DNA from: Amyloporia xantha
Taxonomy: Eukaryota > Basidiomycota > Agaricomycetes > Polyporales > Adustoporiaceae
NCBI GenBank assembly: GCA_036971615.1
Contig: JAYKKR010000048.1
Location: 1-64,000, forward strand
DNA length: 64,000 nucleotides
Direction of reading: 5' to 3'
Positions 34,876-46,952 of this stretch are shown here, in pieces (positions within the stretch are counted from its first letter, which is position 1; each line of letters opens with the position of its first letter). A program made the position numbers and the translations under genes. Under the pieces are notes generated by a model that ran no database searches, was not told the DNA's origin, and saw only the letters and a list, made by a program, of their open reading frames with translations.

Positions 34876-34889
34876 ATATAGGCGAAGAT

Positions 34890-36324
34890 AGTCGTTCGGC
34901 TTTATAATGGTCTGCTCCAGTACGCGCTATCAGGGTGGGGGTTGAGCACTTCGCTTGCGAGGTTCGGCTGTTGCCGAATGGCGACAGCTCAGCCAATAGG
35001 AGCGTTCCGGCAATGTTCCAGCCGACCAAACGGCCCGTCAACACCGACCTTAGCTATAGGGCTAGCCGCTGTATTTTGTAAACTACTTCAAGTATCTAGA
35101 CATCTTGCGAGCATAGATGAATTGCATTATCCATATCATATAAACCATTGTTAGAGCAACATGGAACTTGGAATCTCAGCCACAAACGACGATGACACCA
35201 TAATTATTGGCGGCGCTGTGTCATGTCATTACGGTGAGCTTAACGCCAAAAAAGCGAGCCTCAGAACGCATAATTGAGCTGCGCAAAATCTCTGCTTGCG
35301 GGGCAAATGAGCGTGCCCAACGGGGTTGCAGGCCTAGTCCAAAATTCTACTTGCTAGCAGCTACGTACTGTACGCGTTGTTGACGCATACATGGGCGGTT
35401 AATCCGGCAGTCTGCGAAGTCCCCAACCCCGGTACAAGTGTCCCGGACCGATCAAGACTAGGCAAAGCTCACATTGCACTTATTTGATCGATTGATGACC
35501 ACGAATTGATCTCGGTCAGCAGTAGGTTCAATACCGACGATTGACACTAGTACTGTAGCTCTACGATTATCAACAGCGGTTGACTACTTCAAGAGAAACC
35601 CACACTCTCGTTCCATATACTCGGGCACATGTGCTGAGGCAAATGGACTGCGTACGCATCTATTCAGTGATACCTCTATACTGTTTGAATAGCATCATAC
35701 AACTGATTATGTGTGGTGTATTGAAGACTCGCACCTCCGCAAGTGCTCTATGCCCGGGCCTACTTGTCTGCACAGGCTGTATACAGGCATTCATCTTGGA
35801 CGTGAGCAAATTAATGTGATATTTTGTGTTGAATTAGGAACTTGTGAGTCTCCTTTGACATGTCCTTCTATCACCTCGCTCACTAATCATTGATAAAATA
35901 AAGCTGAAAGCCTGACACTCTGCTAATTATAACGACACTCCTTGAAAGACACGCCCAGGGATGTTTGCAATTCGGCTCAGTCGCTCGAACGTTTCTTATC
36001 CATAGAGCAAAGGTTGTGTTGAACCTCAAATCTGTGGTGTCTGTACGAACAAAGCCCCTAGATTTTCCATGTAAAGACCGAAGATTCAGCCTTGCGGTTT
36101 TGGCTGAATGCAATATTCAATCGGTCTGGCCTTCTAGGGGTGACGAGTTCATTCGAACGAGACTTGCGCCGAGAACGTCGTGTCTATTTCTAAGTACTGT
36201 ACACGGTTCGTTACATCTGTTCTGGGATATCTAAGACAATTACATATTCCAACAACCAATAGATCATTAATCGAAGCTCAGAGTAAAATGCAAATAAGAG
36301 TAGAAGTCCGGTATGATCACGGAT
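34890..36324. other. intergenic region between LINE A and the xylulokinase gene
   Basis: About 1.4 kb of AT-richer sequence without a recognised gene. The short ORFs on both strands show no family features. Confidence 0.5.
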
Positions 36325-38195
<1,871 letters not shown>

Positions 38196-39613
38196 ATGAA
38201 TTACGTGTGGGGAGTGGGGAAGGTGGGGGAGGGGAAGAGAAGCTGGGGAGATCATAGCAAGCATGATGGGGAATTTATAGAGGGTGCTATACCCCGCAAA
38301 ATCTGGCCATTGGTCGGTGTGGGGAGTGCACAGACCATCGGACCGTCGTACGGGGAGGATCGAATGTTCTGGCCAGGGCGCACAGGCGGACCTTGCCCCG
38401 GCTAATTCTCGGTTGGCGGACGCGGCAATGTTCCGGTCCGGCACACCGCGACGCGGAAGGTCACAAGCACGTGACCGTGACACATCGCGCGGTACCCATC
38501 GCGAATGTCATGCCTTGTTCAGATCATATCGGACTGCTGGCTGGCTGAGGCTGAGGCAGCTGAGCACTGCTCACCGGGAAAATGGTCATGAAGGCATTAT
38601 GACAGAGGCCATGCGGCGAGGTAAATGTGGTATCAAGTGACAATTTCGTCGCTACTTGGAAAGGATGATGAACGTCGTTGGGGCAGTTGCACACCGAACA
38701 GGTGGCTGGACGGGTCATCTGTTCGAACGATGAAGCTTCCTCGAGTTTCAGCATGTATGCAGAATAGAACGGTGAGTCGTACGGACCTTTTATATCTGGG
38801 TTAAGACATAGATGTAGTTATCTTCAAATGCCCTCCCCCTTCATCAATATATGGATTCACATACTGTGTAGGGAGACCTGCGCTCAATGCTTGCAATACT
38901 GCACAGGGTGCCCATTCATTTGCACCTGACCTACTGATACATTCGAATTAGATATACCTGAGTGTGCCATCTTTAGCACACACACGTTGACTTCAGTGAG
39001 GCCGTTCAACAGCCCTACTTCGCGCAGAATGAGTTATATTCGCATACTGACATACTGTATATTGTTAGATTTCCCATTATGCAGTGCGGCTGCGTACATG
39101 TCTTGGTCTGCGTTCACTTGTGGTGAGCCGCTTGTATCTCAGACGAACATTGGGTTGATAGATGCAGGAGTAATCAAACATCGCCGAAACGCCGAAAAGA
39201 GCGAGGTTTTAAGTAGAACCCGAGGATGAGCGCCGAGAAGAAGAGCGAGGGACACCGCCGCTGTGCCTCGCCTGGACTGATGCAGAACTGCTGCTCCCGC
39301 AAAAATATGATTCTGTCAACAATTTCCAGGTGAAACGCCTCGTCCTTTTGATGGTGTCGTCGGCGGTCGCAATAGAGGGAGCGGCCGTCAGTCACGATAG
39401 ATCAAAAATCGTAGCCTTTGTCACAGCCGATAAACAGCTAATGTCACACAAATACTGGAGTTGTATGTACGTCACGCGTGACATCTCATACAGATCGGAC
39501 AGGGTGATCTCTTGATCAATTGGCTGTGTGGCATCGCTAAGTTCGAGTGCGCGCATATGGGTTTCAGCTCGGGATCATTTCAGACACACAGCCCCATCAC
39601 AGTCTCACTGCGA
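38196..39613. other. intergenic region, upstream of both xylulokinase and protease
   Basis: The two flanking genes diverge, so this 1.4-kb stretch contains both promoters. Apart from the protease TATA box, no element stands out and no gene is seen. Confidence 0.45.
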
Positions 39614-39622
39614 GATATAAAG
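39614..39622 (+). promoter_or_regulatory. TATA box of the aspartic protease gene
   Basis: gatataaag lies about 100 bp before the ATG at 39721 and is followed by a strong pyrimidine tract (tttctttcgttcttcg). Confidence 0.6.
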
Positions 39623-39720
39623 TACATCATGGTCACTCGTCTTCCCCGCAGTGAACGTTCCTCTTTGCTTCTATTTTCTTCGCCTTTTTACGATTTCTTT
39701 CCTTTCTTTCGTTCTTCGTC

Positions 39721-41989
39721 ATGAACACCCTTATCTTCCTTTTAATTGCATCGCTGTGCGGTCTTTCTCGTGCTCTTGCTCTCCCCGTTGCTGCTCGTGA
39801 ATCTCGGCTGAGCCGTCGTATTGCTGGACCTGGAGTTCGCAGCCATGTTATGAAGTTGGTTGGGATCTATGCTCCGGACAATGAGAACGTCGTCAATTTC
39901 CAGGACACAGTGGTGAGTTCATATCCTCTATTTTTGCATATGAGAGGCACTGACGAATATAAACTATACAGTACGCCACTAATCTGACGATTGGCGGTCA
40001 AGGTGGGACCGGCTCCTCAGGAGTCGATTGCAAAGCTAATGGATATAAAAACCCCAGAACTTCTCATTCAGCTGGATACCGGGTCTTCCGATCTCTGGGT
40101 CTCAGTACCTTCTGGCCAGATTGACTTTGCTAATGTCACGAACATCACGGCAACGCAGACGTACGGTATTGGCTCTGTCACCGGTCCAATTGCTATGGCC
40201 GATGTGTCCATGGGTCCTCACGATGTTCCTAACCAAGCCTTCATTAACGCGACGAATGTAAGTGTCACAGTATCTTGAGCGGAGAGTTTTTGCCCATTTG
40301 AACACAGGCAACGGATTTTGGCACTATTTTCGGTGATAACGTACGCGGTATCCTCGGTCTCTCCTTCGACGCAGGCTCTATCGTCGACCTTGAAATTGTG
40401 GAAAACTATGGCATCAACGCATCCACTGGCCGCTCTTTCATGACGAATCTGTTCCTGCAGAACAGCAGCATGCCACACTTCTTCACCGTTCAGCTCGGAC
40501 GCGCTAGCGACCCTGAATACGTCACTGAGGGTATCTTCACCATTGGCGAGTACGTCCCCGAATTGGCCGCGGTCGCCGACCAGCCGCAACTGCAGCGTTT
40601 CCCCAACTCTGATGACATCAACACGCCTCCCCGGTGGTCTACTGTTATGAGCGGAATGACAGTCAACGGCCAGCCGTTCGCGTTCAACGCGTCTGGTGTG
40701 CCGGGCACTCCGAACGGCTCCGTTGTTGCTGTGCTCGACACTGGGTTCACGTTCCCGCCTATCCCCGAGCCTGCTGTAGACTTCATCTACGGGAGCATCG
40801 AAGGTGCATACTTCGACAACTCCAGCAGTCTGTGGATTGTTCCTTGCGAGAATTCTACCACGTTGGAGTTCCAGTTTGAGTAAGTCGAAACTTGCTTACG
40901 GCGTGATGGCGTGTCTTACTGGCCCACTTTTTTTAGTAACATGTCCATACCGATTCATCCATTGGACATCACTACTGTTATAGAACTGAACAACCAGACT
41001 GTCTGTGTGAACACCTTCCGGTAAGTAAACTGTTGCACAGTCCCAGCTGTCATCAAGGCTAACTAGGCTTATTGCAGAGCGACTACGTTCCCTGTAAACA
41101 CACAATTTGACATCATTCTCGGGGATGCTTTCCTGAAGAACGTCTATGCATCGTGAGTAGTGTTGTCATGTATTGTCACCCGTCGCCCTGACCGTCGCGC
41201 AGTTTCGATTACGGCAATTTCTCTGCGGAGGATCCCAACGCGATTCCCTTCATCCAGTTGATGCCTACTACGAACCTGACGGCTGCTTTCGCTGAGTTTG
41301 CTGAGGTTCGATCATCGATGGTCACCGCTGCGGAGGTTTCTGCTTCCATCTCGGCGACGTCAGTTGTGCCCTCTGCGACATCATCGATCGACTGCGGCGG
41401 TGCCCCTGCATCTCCCATTCCCACATCCAGCCCCCTCTTTGCATCTGCGTGGTCCAGCTACCCTGCATCCTCGGTGTGGTCCAGCTACGTACCTGCTGCC
41501 TCTTCGTATTCGAGCTACGTGCCTGCGCCCTCAGCATCGAACGACTCTGCTTCCGCGACAGATTTGTCATCGGCCCCTGCGCCCACTGACGCTGCGTCCG
41601 TTAACGCCACCAACTTCTCACCCTCATCAGACGTGACATCCTTCTCAACCACCATAACCATCACGTCCCCATCTGACATTCCTTCCGCTTCGAACTCGAC
41701 TCTCATGCGACGCCGTTCAATGCTGCTCGAGCCCTCGCGCACCGTTTCCGATTACTTGAGTCCGTTGATCGAGCATTACGGTGCCGTGCTATTCGCATTG
41801 CTAGGCGGTTCGCTCGTTGTCTCCTTCATCCTCTGCGTCGTGACTGTCGTGCTCGCATTCCGCAACCATGCACGATCACAAGCAAGGGGACGCGTGGGAT
41901 ATTCTGTCCTGGAGGCTAAGGCTGAAGTAGAAGCAGATCCCGAGGCGGATGTCCTCTCTGCGAGGTATTACTATCATGACAACTACTGA
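39721..41989 (+). CDS. membrane-anchored pepsin-type aspartic protease (A1)
   Basis: Seven exons: 39721-39912, 39972-40002, 40058-40257, 40308-40879, 40937-41020, 41078-41152 and 41203-41989; 646 aa. It has a signal peptide (MNTLIFLLIASLCGLSRALA) and a short propeptide with a dibasic site. The peptidase A1 domain carries the first active site DTGSSDLW and the second LDTGFTFPPIP, which has Phe after DTG where Thr or Ser is usual. The conserved Cys pair near the C-lobe (IVPCENST and QTVCVN) is present. After the catalytic domain comes a Ser/Thr/Pro/Ala stalk of about 150 residues, then one transmembrane helix (FALLGGSLVVSFILCVVTVV) and a cytosolic tail ending YYYHDNY. The enzyme therefore probably works at the cell surface or in a late secretory compartment, not as a free secreted pepsin. 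Confidence 0.93.
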
Positions 41990-42748
41990 TCTTATTATTA
42001 TTATGACGACTCACGCGGACACTGGGTGTTCTGACGACTTCATTTTTAACTTATCATTTTTATACGCCTTACAGTCTTTACATAGCGCTTTTTCAATATA
42101 TGGAACGTTCAACCAGCATTCACTGTGCAACAAGGCCCGGTAAAACAACGGGATTGCAAACACACAACAAATCCGGAGGCGTCGAGCAAGCATAACTTAT
42201 GGAATTTTGAACCATCTTGGAAGCAGAGTCTCAATGAGATCGCCATCTTGTGAGAAGCTGGGGCGTAGATCTTGATGTAAAAGTCAGGTTCGACGGATGG
42301 TTGGCCAGATATTGGCTGGCCGGGAAGCTGATGTAGTATATGGGTCAAAGACGGGTTCGACGACAGATACTCAGACGGATTTGTAGCCCCACCCTGTCCG
42401 TAATGCCATAAAGCCGCGAAGACACCCTGGGCCACGATACGATCACGTCTCGACTCGACTCGATTGTCACCTCGGCGAGACACGAGGCTGAGTACAAGCT
42501 AGTCAAATGGGACATAAGTGGAACACGATGACCAAACGAGACCATGTAGATGTCATGCTCCTGTGCTATTGAAATAATGATTATTCGGCCAGGAATAGGC
42601 TAGGATACTACATAACGATTCAGAATCTATGTATGTGCCATATGTGACATACTTAAGTACGCGTAAAACGCGGGCACGTGATGATGTGGCCGCGGTGCAA
42701 GCGTCTCCAGCTTCAGGTCTACCAACATCTACTCCAACGGTAAAAACT
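41990..42748. other. intergenic region before the acidic-family gene
   Basis: About 760 bp without a convincing gene. A 124-codon minus-strand ORF at 42109-42483 has no recognisable features. Confidence 0.4.
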
Positions 42749-43508
42749 ATGACCTGGGTCCTCGGTTGGTCCCTTGATCAGGATTATGCTATCCGATTCG
42801 CCAAGGACCGCAAACTCGTTGCAAATGTCGAGGTATCGGACTTGGAAAATCGTCTCGTCCTCGCTGCGGCCGATTATATTTGTGCGAACACCAACATCGA
42901 TGAAGTCCTGTCCTGCTGGGAGGGTGACGATCTTGCAGCGGTCTTCTGTATCTATATCGACCACAGACATAGCAGATATCCCCCACGAGAATTAATCCGT
43001 TCGCGACTACCACCCGAAAGAAGGATAGATCGACTTCTCAAATTGTTGCGGACGGACGACCCCCCCAAATGGTATCGCTATGATGATGGCACATATACAC
43101 CCTGGGATGGCGAGCTGTGCCGCTTCTCCGCTGAAGACCAGGAACATGACCTTCAAGAGGAAAGCAAGTGGGCGCATACGTGGGAAGACTTGGAGGATGA
43201 TACTGATCCCCAAGTGGATGCGCAGGGAGACTGCGATGAAAATACTTATGCGGAGGATGAGTATGACGAGGAAGAACAAGAAAAAGATGGTGGTGAAGAT
43301 TACAATCCAGGTAGTGAGAAAGAGGAAGAGGAGGGAGAGAAGCAGAGGCCTGATATCGCGGACGACGACGAGAGGGCACATGAATCGAATGTGCTAAGCT
43401 CCACTTTTGGTACGTGCACCTGGGTTTCTGACTCGGACTCTTGAACATGTTCATTGATGGTCATAAATCATACTCTTCACAGTTTCGAAATGTGTCATTG
43501 AGGCCTAA
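42749..43508 (+). CDS. acidic-tail family protein, copy 1
   Basis: Exon 42749-43409, a 73-nt intron (gtacgt ... cacag) and a 26-nt last exon 43483-43508. The start was placed at MTWVLGWSL because the three paralogs agree only from there; an in-frame ATG exists at 42629. The shared domain (about 150 residues) has WVLGWSLDxDY, DEVLSCWEGD, HRHSRYPPRE and PPKWYRYDDGTYTPWDGEL. A Glu/Asp-rich tail follows. The last exon adds VSKCVIEA. No catalytic motif or known family is seen. The acidic tail suggests binding to basic partners such as histones or ribosomal proteins, which is only inference. It is related to the copies at 57128 and 59007. Confidence 0.8.
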
Positions 43509-43559
43509 TAGAAGACTTTACAGTCACGTTCACGTTCTGCTTGTTATTACACTTTCTCC

Positions 43560-43990
43560 TCCGCTCGCCGTCCCTCCAAATTGAGCTGGGAATAAGACAA
43601 GGTTCGTCTGCAGGTTCGGGAGGAAGCCCATACGCCTTAGGATGGAGAGTGATACGCCTTTGTCGATGATGAGTCCCAAGATGATCTTCATATAAAATCC
43701 TTGCCACGCCGCTATCGGAAGATAACGACGACAACGATTCGCAAGCAGACATTGTGGAAGGCAACAAGGAATACAAATCACGTATCGCAGAGAAGGCTTC
43801 TCAAGAGGATGGTGCCAAGATTGCGCTCGAAGACATACGAGCTGGACTCCACTGCTGGTACGTCTGCTAGTTTTCAGTGTTTCAATCTTCCGCGTGTCAT
43901 AGATCGGAAACCCATCGAGTCTTATCAGGGCAGTGGCCTGTACCACGTCTAGTAGAGCTTCGAGACCGCGTTTATGAAGTTACCACTGCC
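43560..43990 (+). pseudogene. decayed divergent acidic-family copy
   Basis: The sequence around 43630-43690 and 43800-43960 aligns with 61790-62100 (for example gatggagag then tttgtcg and gatgat in the same order, and the shared end phrase with gtctcatcaagg-like text). The frame is broken by stops in both. I take both as remnants of a second, more diverged branch of the acidic family. Confidence 0.45.
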
Positions 43991-43999
43991 AGTCCTGCC

Positions 44000-44390
44000 A
44001 GGAACAAAACTAACATCCAAGCGTTTGGACAGCGTTCAAAGCTATCGAAACGCGAAGACCACAACAAGCAAAGCTAACAACATAGAACACGAAAAAATCC
44101 CTCAAGTTAAGACACAATCTTTGTAGTTTTACCGGATCATTGTCTCTTCTCCCGTCTCTCGCGCACGCAAACGCTACTTCCGAAATATCGCCATCATGTC
44201 CCGAGCGACAGGCGAGAGCTCTGGATGACGCCGGAAAAGGTGCTACGGCACCCTCAGAGCCATGGGGATAACGTGCGTCGAAGATCGCCCGGCTACCGAT
44301 AGCGGCGTAGTAGGTGCGGTCTTTGGGCTTCGCCTTGACCTTTGTTTTCAAAAGCGTAACGTTTGGACGAGGAGCGAGACATCGTAGCCG
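44000..44390 (-). pseudogene. truncated copy of the 3' end of the Ser-rich gene at 62246
   Basis: The minus-strand frame reads GSRAIFDARYPHGSEG and then AVAPFPASS, nearly the same as GSRAIFDVRYPHGSEG and AVAPSPASS in the gene at 62246-64000. It then shifts frame and never reaches the conserved end FGRTTRAVS. Only the last quarter of the gene is present. It is part of a duplicated block separated from its source by LINE copy B. Confidence 0.75.
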
Positions 44391-44678
44391 AATTCACATT
44401 ATCGTTGTTGTCCCAGTCTACGCCCGACGTGCGCAATCTTCGGGGCTCATGTAGCGTAGTATTAAGACTTATAAAGGCGCGAAACTATGGCATGAGTTGG
44501 TTGTCTGTTACGTGGCCTCTAATAGGCCGAAAGGAAGAATCTCATAGCTGACGTCGAGTGTGCCAGTTCGAAGATTACTGTCACAACCAGTGCAAGCTTC
44601 AGATTCAGTGCTGATTCGGAGTCCAACCCTTTCGATACAGTTCAGTGCCAGGCCCGCTACCTTATTATTTTAATGTAT

Positions 44679-44770
44679 CCCCTGGCAAAGGGCTCGTCGA
44701 CAGGCGGGCCTGGCGTCGACCTCTACGTGGTCCAGGGGACTAGTACCCTCCGGGGGAAGCTAACGGACGC
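44679..44770 (+). ncRNA. candidate HDV-like self-cleaving ribozyme at the 5' end of LINE B
   Basis: P1 is CCCCTGG (44679-44685) with CCAGGGG (44732-44738). A J1/2 hairpin pairs 44691-44696 with 44705-44710 (one G-U). P2 is GCGTC (44713-44717) with GACGC (44766-44770). P3 is ACC (44719-44721) with GGT (44729-44731), loop TCTACGT. P4 is CCC-TCCG-GGG (44746-44755), then GAAGCTAA with candidate catalytic C at 44760. Compared with copy A the P4 loop changes TTCG to TCCG, both UNCG tetraloops, and the J1/2 stem changes sequence but still pairs. The first paired base is the first base after the target-site duplication. Confidence 0.72.
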
Positions 44771-45601
44771 AGGGGAGAGACATCGAGTCCTAGCGGTGAG
44801 TATCTGACACACGATGACAACTCTAACTCCACTATGCTAGGGAATCGAGTCGCTGGTCGAAGACGATGGACTCTCGTAGGCTCGCAAGGCCCGCGGGACG
44901 AATCCACGACGACTAGTGACACGTCCACCCCCCATATCGAAGGAACCAACCCTCGCAGCCAACACCACCCAGCCAACACCACCCACCGACGCCCGACGCC
45001 GGATGCCTGCCTACGCCGTGGCCCAGGACGGGACCAGCCCGCCCAATGAGACGAAGTATACTACCCTCTCCCCACCCAGGGAACACCACGGACGGACTGT
45101 CCACCGAGCTCCGGCACGAAAAGCCACTCGAAATCAAACTACCACTGTTCACCCGATTGCCTCCCCTAACCAGGGAGCCATCGGATAGGGATGACCCCTT
45201 CTCTCTCTGAGAAACAATCCCCTCTACGGTTTAGGCAAAGGCCCACCTAGACGAGGAAGAATACCCTGGGTAGTCACCTGTAATCACGTAATACACTATC
45301 GTAATCCTATAAAACAACACTGGCTATTTGAAATCCTTCATGACACCAAGGCTAATCCTTGCGACTGCCACTGGGAGACCCTTCAGCAATGTAGGCCTGT
45401 CCTACAAACGTAAAGGAACAGAGATGAAAGATAAATTCTACCGGCACCGCCGGCCGGTAATGCCGATACGCGAGCAACTCCGCTGGAAAGAAGGATATAT
45501 AGACTGAACAGACAGACAGCCGTCAACCTTCCTCCCCCTAACAATACAGAAACCCATTTGAACTCACCAAAATCCTCCCCTGCCCACCATCCCCCCAAGT
45601 C

Positions 45602-46235
45602 ATGAACAGATACCCCCCCAAAGCACGCCTTGCACTACAGTCCCTGTCGACCCACAGCTCCCTCTCCTTTCAAACCCAAACCAGCCTCGACGACCTCCCC
45701 CCCCCCCGAGCCAACTATCTTACCACCCGAAAAGGGACGAATCACCCTCCCATCCCCCGAAGGCGCCTACGACTACCCCCTCGATCATCGCTCCGATCCA
45801 GCCATGCTGCGACGCGACGTGAAAACCCTCTCGCTAATGGTGGCCCGCAATGACGACCCATCCCGCAAGAACCCATACCGGCTACTCTGCTCGACAAACG
45901 ATTTCATCAGGAAGGGCCGGCGGGTGACCCTAGTCACCCCAGGGCGAGCGCACCCATCAGGTGTGGTCAGCAAAGCGATAAAACTTACCAAAGAGCGTAT
46001 CGTCTTCTCCATCGTAGCATCCGATGGATCGACCTACTACCTTGCCGTAAAGAAGCGAAGTGCACGCCTTGGTCTTCTCGACCACATCATCTTTACAGTC
46101 TTCTTCCGATGGCTACCAGATGACATCCCCGAAGAAACGCGGCCCGATTCCCCGCAACAACACGAGGTCAACCTCCCAGTCGCGAAGGAACACAGAGGCA
46201 ATGCGTCTGCAGGACGAGACTCCCAACAAGGATGA
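45602..46235 (+). CDS. LINE B ORF0: extra small protein of unknown function
   Basis: Counterpart of the ORF0 in copy A, with KGRITLPSPEG, MLRRD, KNPYR, NDFI, KGRRV, VTPGRAHP, YLAV, RSARLG and RWLPDDIPE in the same order. The ATG at 45602 corresponds to the shared start, but the C11 run at 45697-45707 puts the following core in another frame. With ten C the LDDLPPPEP reading of copy A is obtained. As written, an alternative ATG at 45630 gives an uninterrupted 201-aa frame through the core. The stop of copy A (TGA) is CGA here, so the C-terminus is about 25 residues longer. Function unknown. Confidence 0.68.
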
Positions 46236-46952
46236 TGAAGTGATCGGGAGGCAGAACCACTGGGCGGAACGACGCAGGATAGAGGGGACCTCCACGACCG
46301 AGCTCACCCTTCACGAGACGACACCTAGAGAAGTTGGACCAGAGACGAACGCGTTAGGGACCCATAAGTTACCCATAGAGTACGACAAAATGTAATAAGC
46401 CTTACTATGATCGGAACCGCCTCCCGAAAGCATCGAAACGGCAATGGGCGATCGCGACTAAGCGCCGAACACCATGCTGCGTCACCCGCCATCCAGTCCC
46501 TACCCTACATGCGCGTCCCCACCCTCACACCCGGGCACCCTGGAACGACAAGACTCCACAACACAAGGGGACCACACGCCGACGACATCGGAGAGTCCAA
46601 GCCCATCAGCTAGAACGCGACCTGCTAGCGACAGCCAGAAGAGCGAGCTGCTGGCACCTCTGCCGACACACCAGAATCCAAGCTGGATGCACCCCCCACC
46701 CCAACACGAGCTGCCACCTGCACACCACACCGCCTCACAGCAACGACAACATCGGACTGTTCCTTAACAAAAATGACCGAGGCGGCACGCGTCGACGGGA
46801 ATGGACCACTCAATGCAAACACATTGAACTACGGAGAGGTATTTAATGCCCCCCGAACAACCTAAACAACCTGACGAGAACCCACATCTCCTCCCTGCAC
46901 AGCGCACCCGTCCTGAAACCACCCCTCCCAAAGGCTCACCTACATACGCACG

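Larger units (their letters stand above)
24843..34889. repeat. target-site duplication of LINE copy A
   Basis: The 14-mer ATATAGGCGAAGAT is present at 24843-24856, directly beside the T tract, and at 34876-34889, directly beside the element's first base. Both copies are identical, apart from one T that may belong to the tail. Confidence 0.9.
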
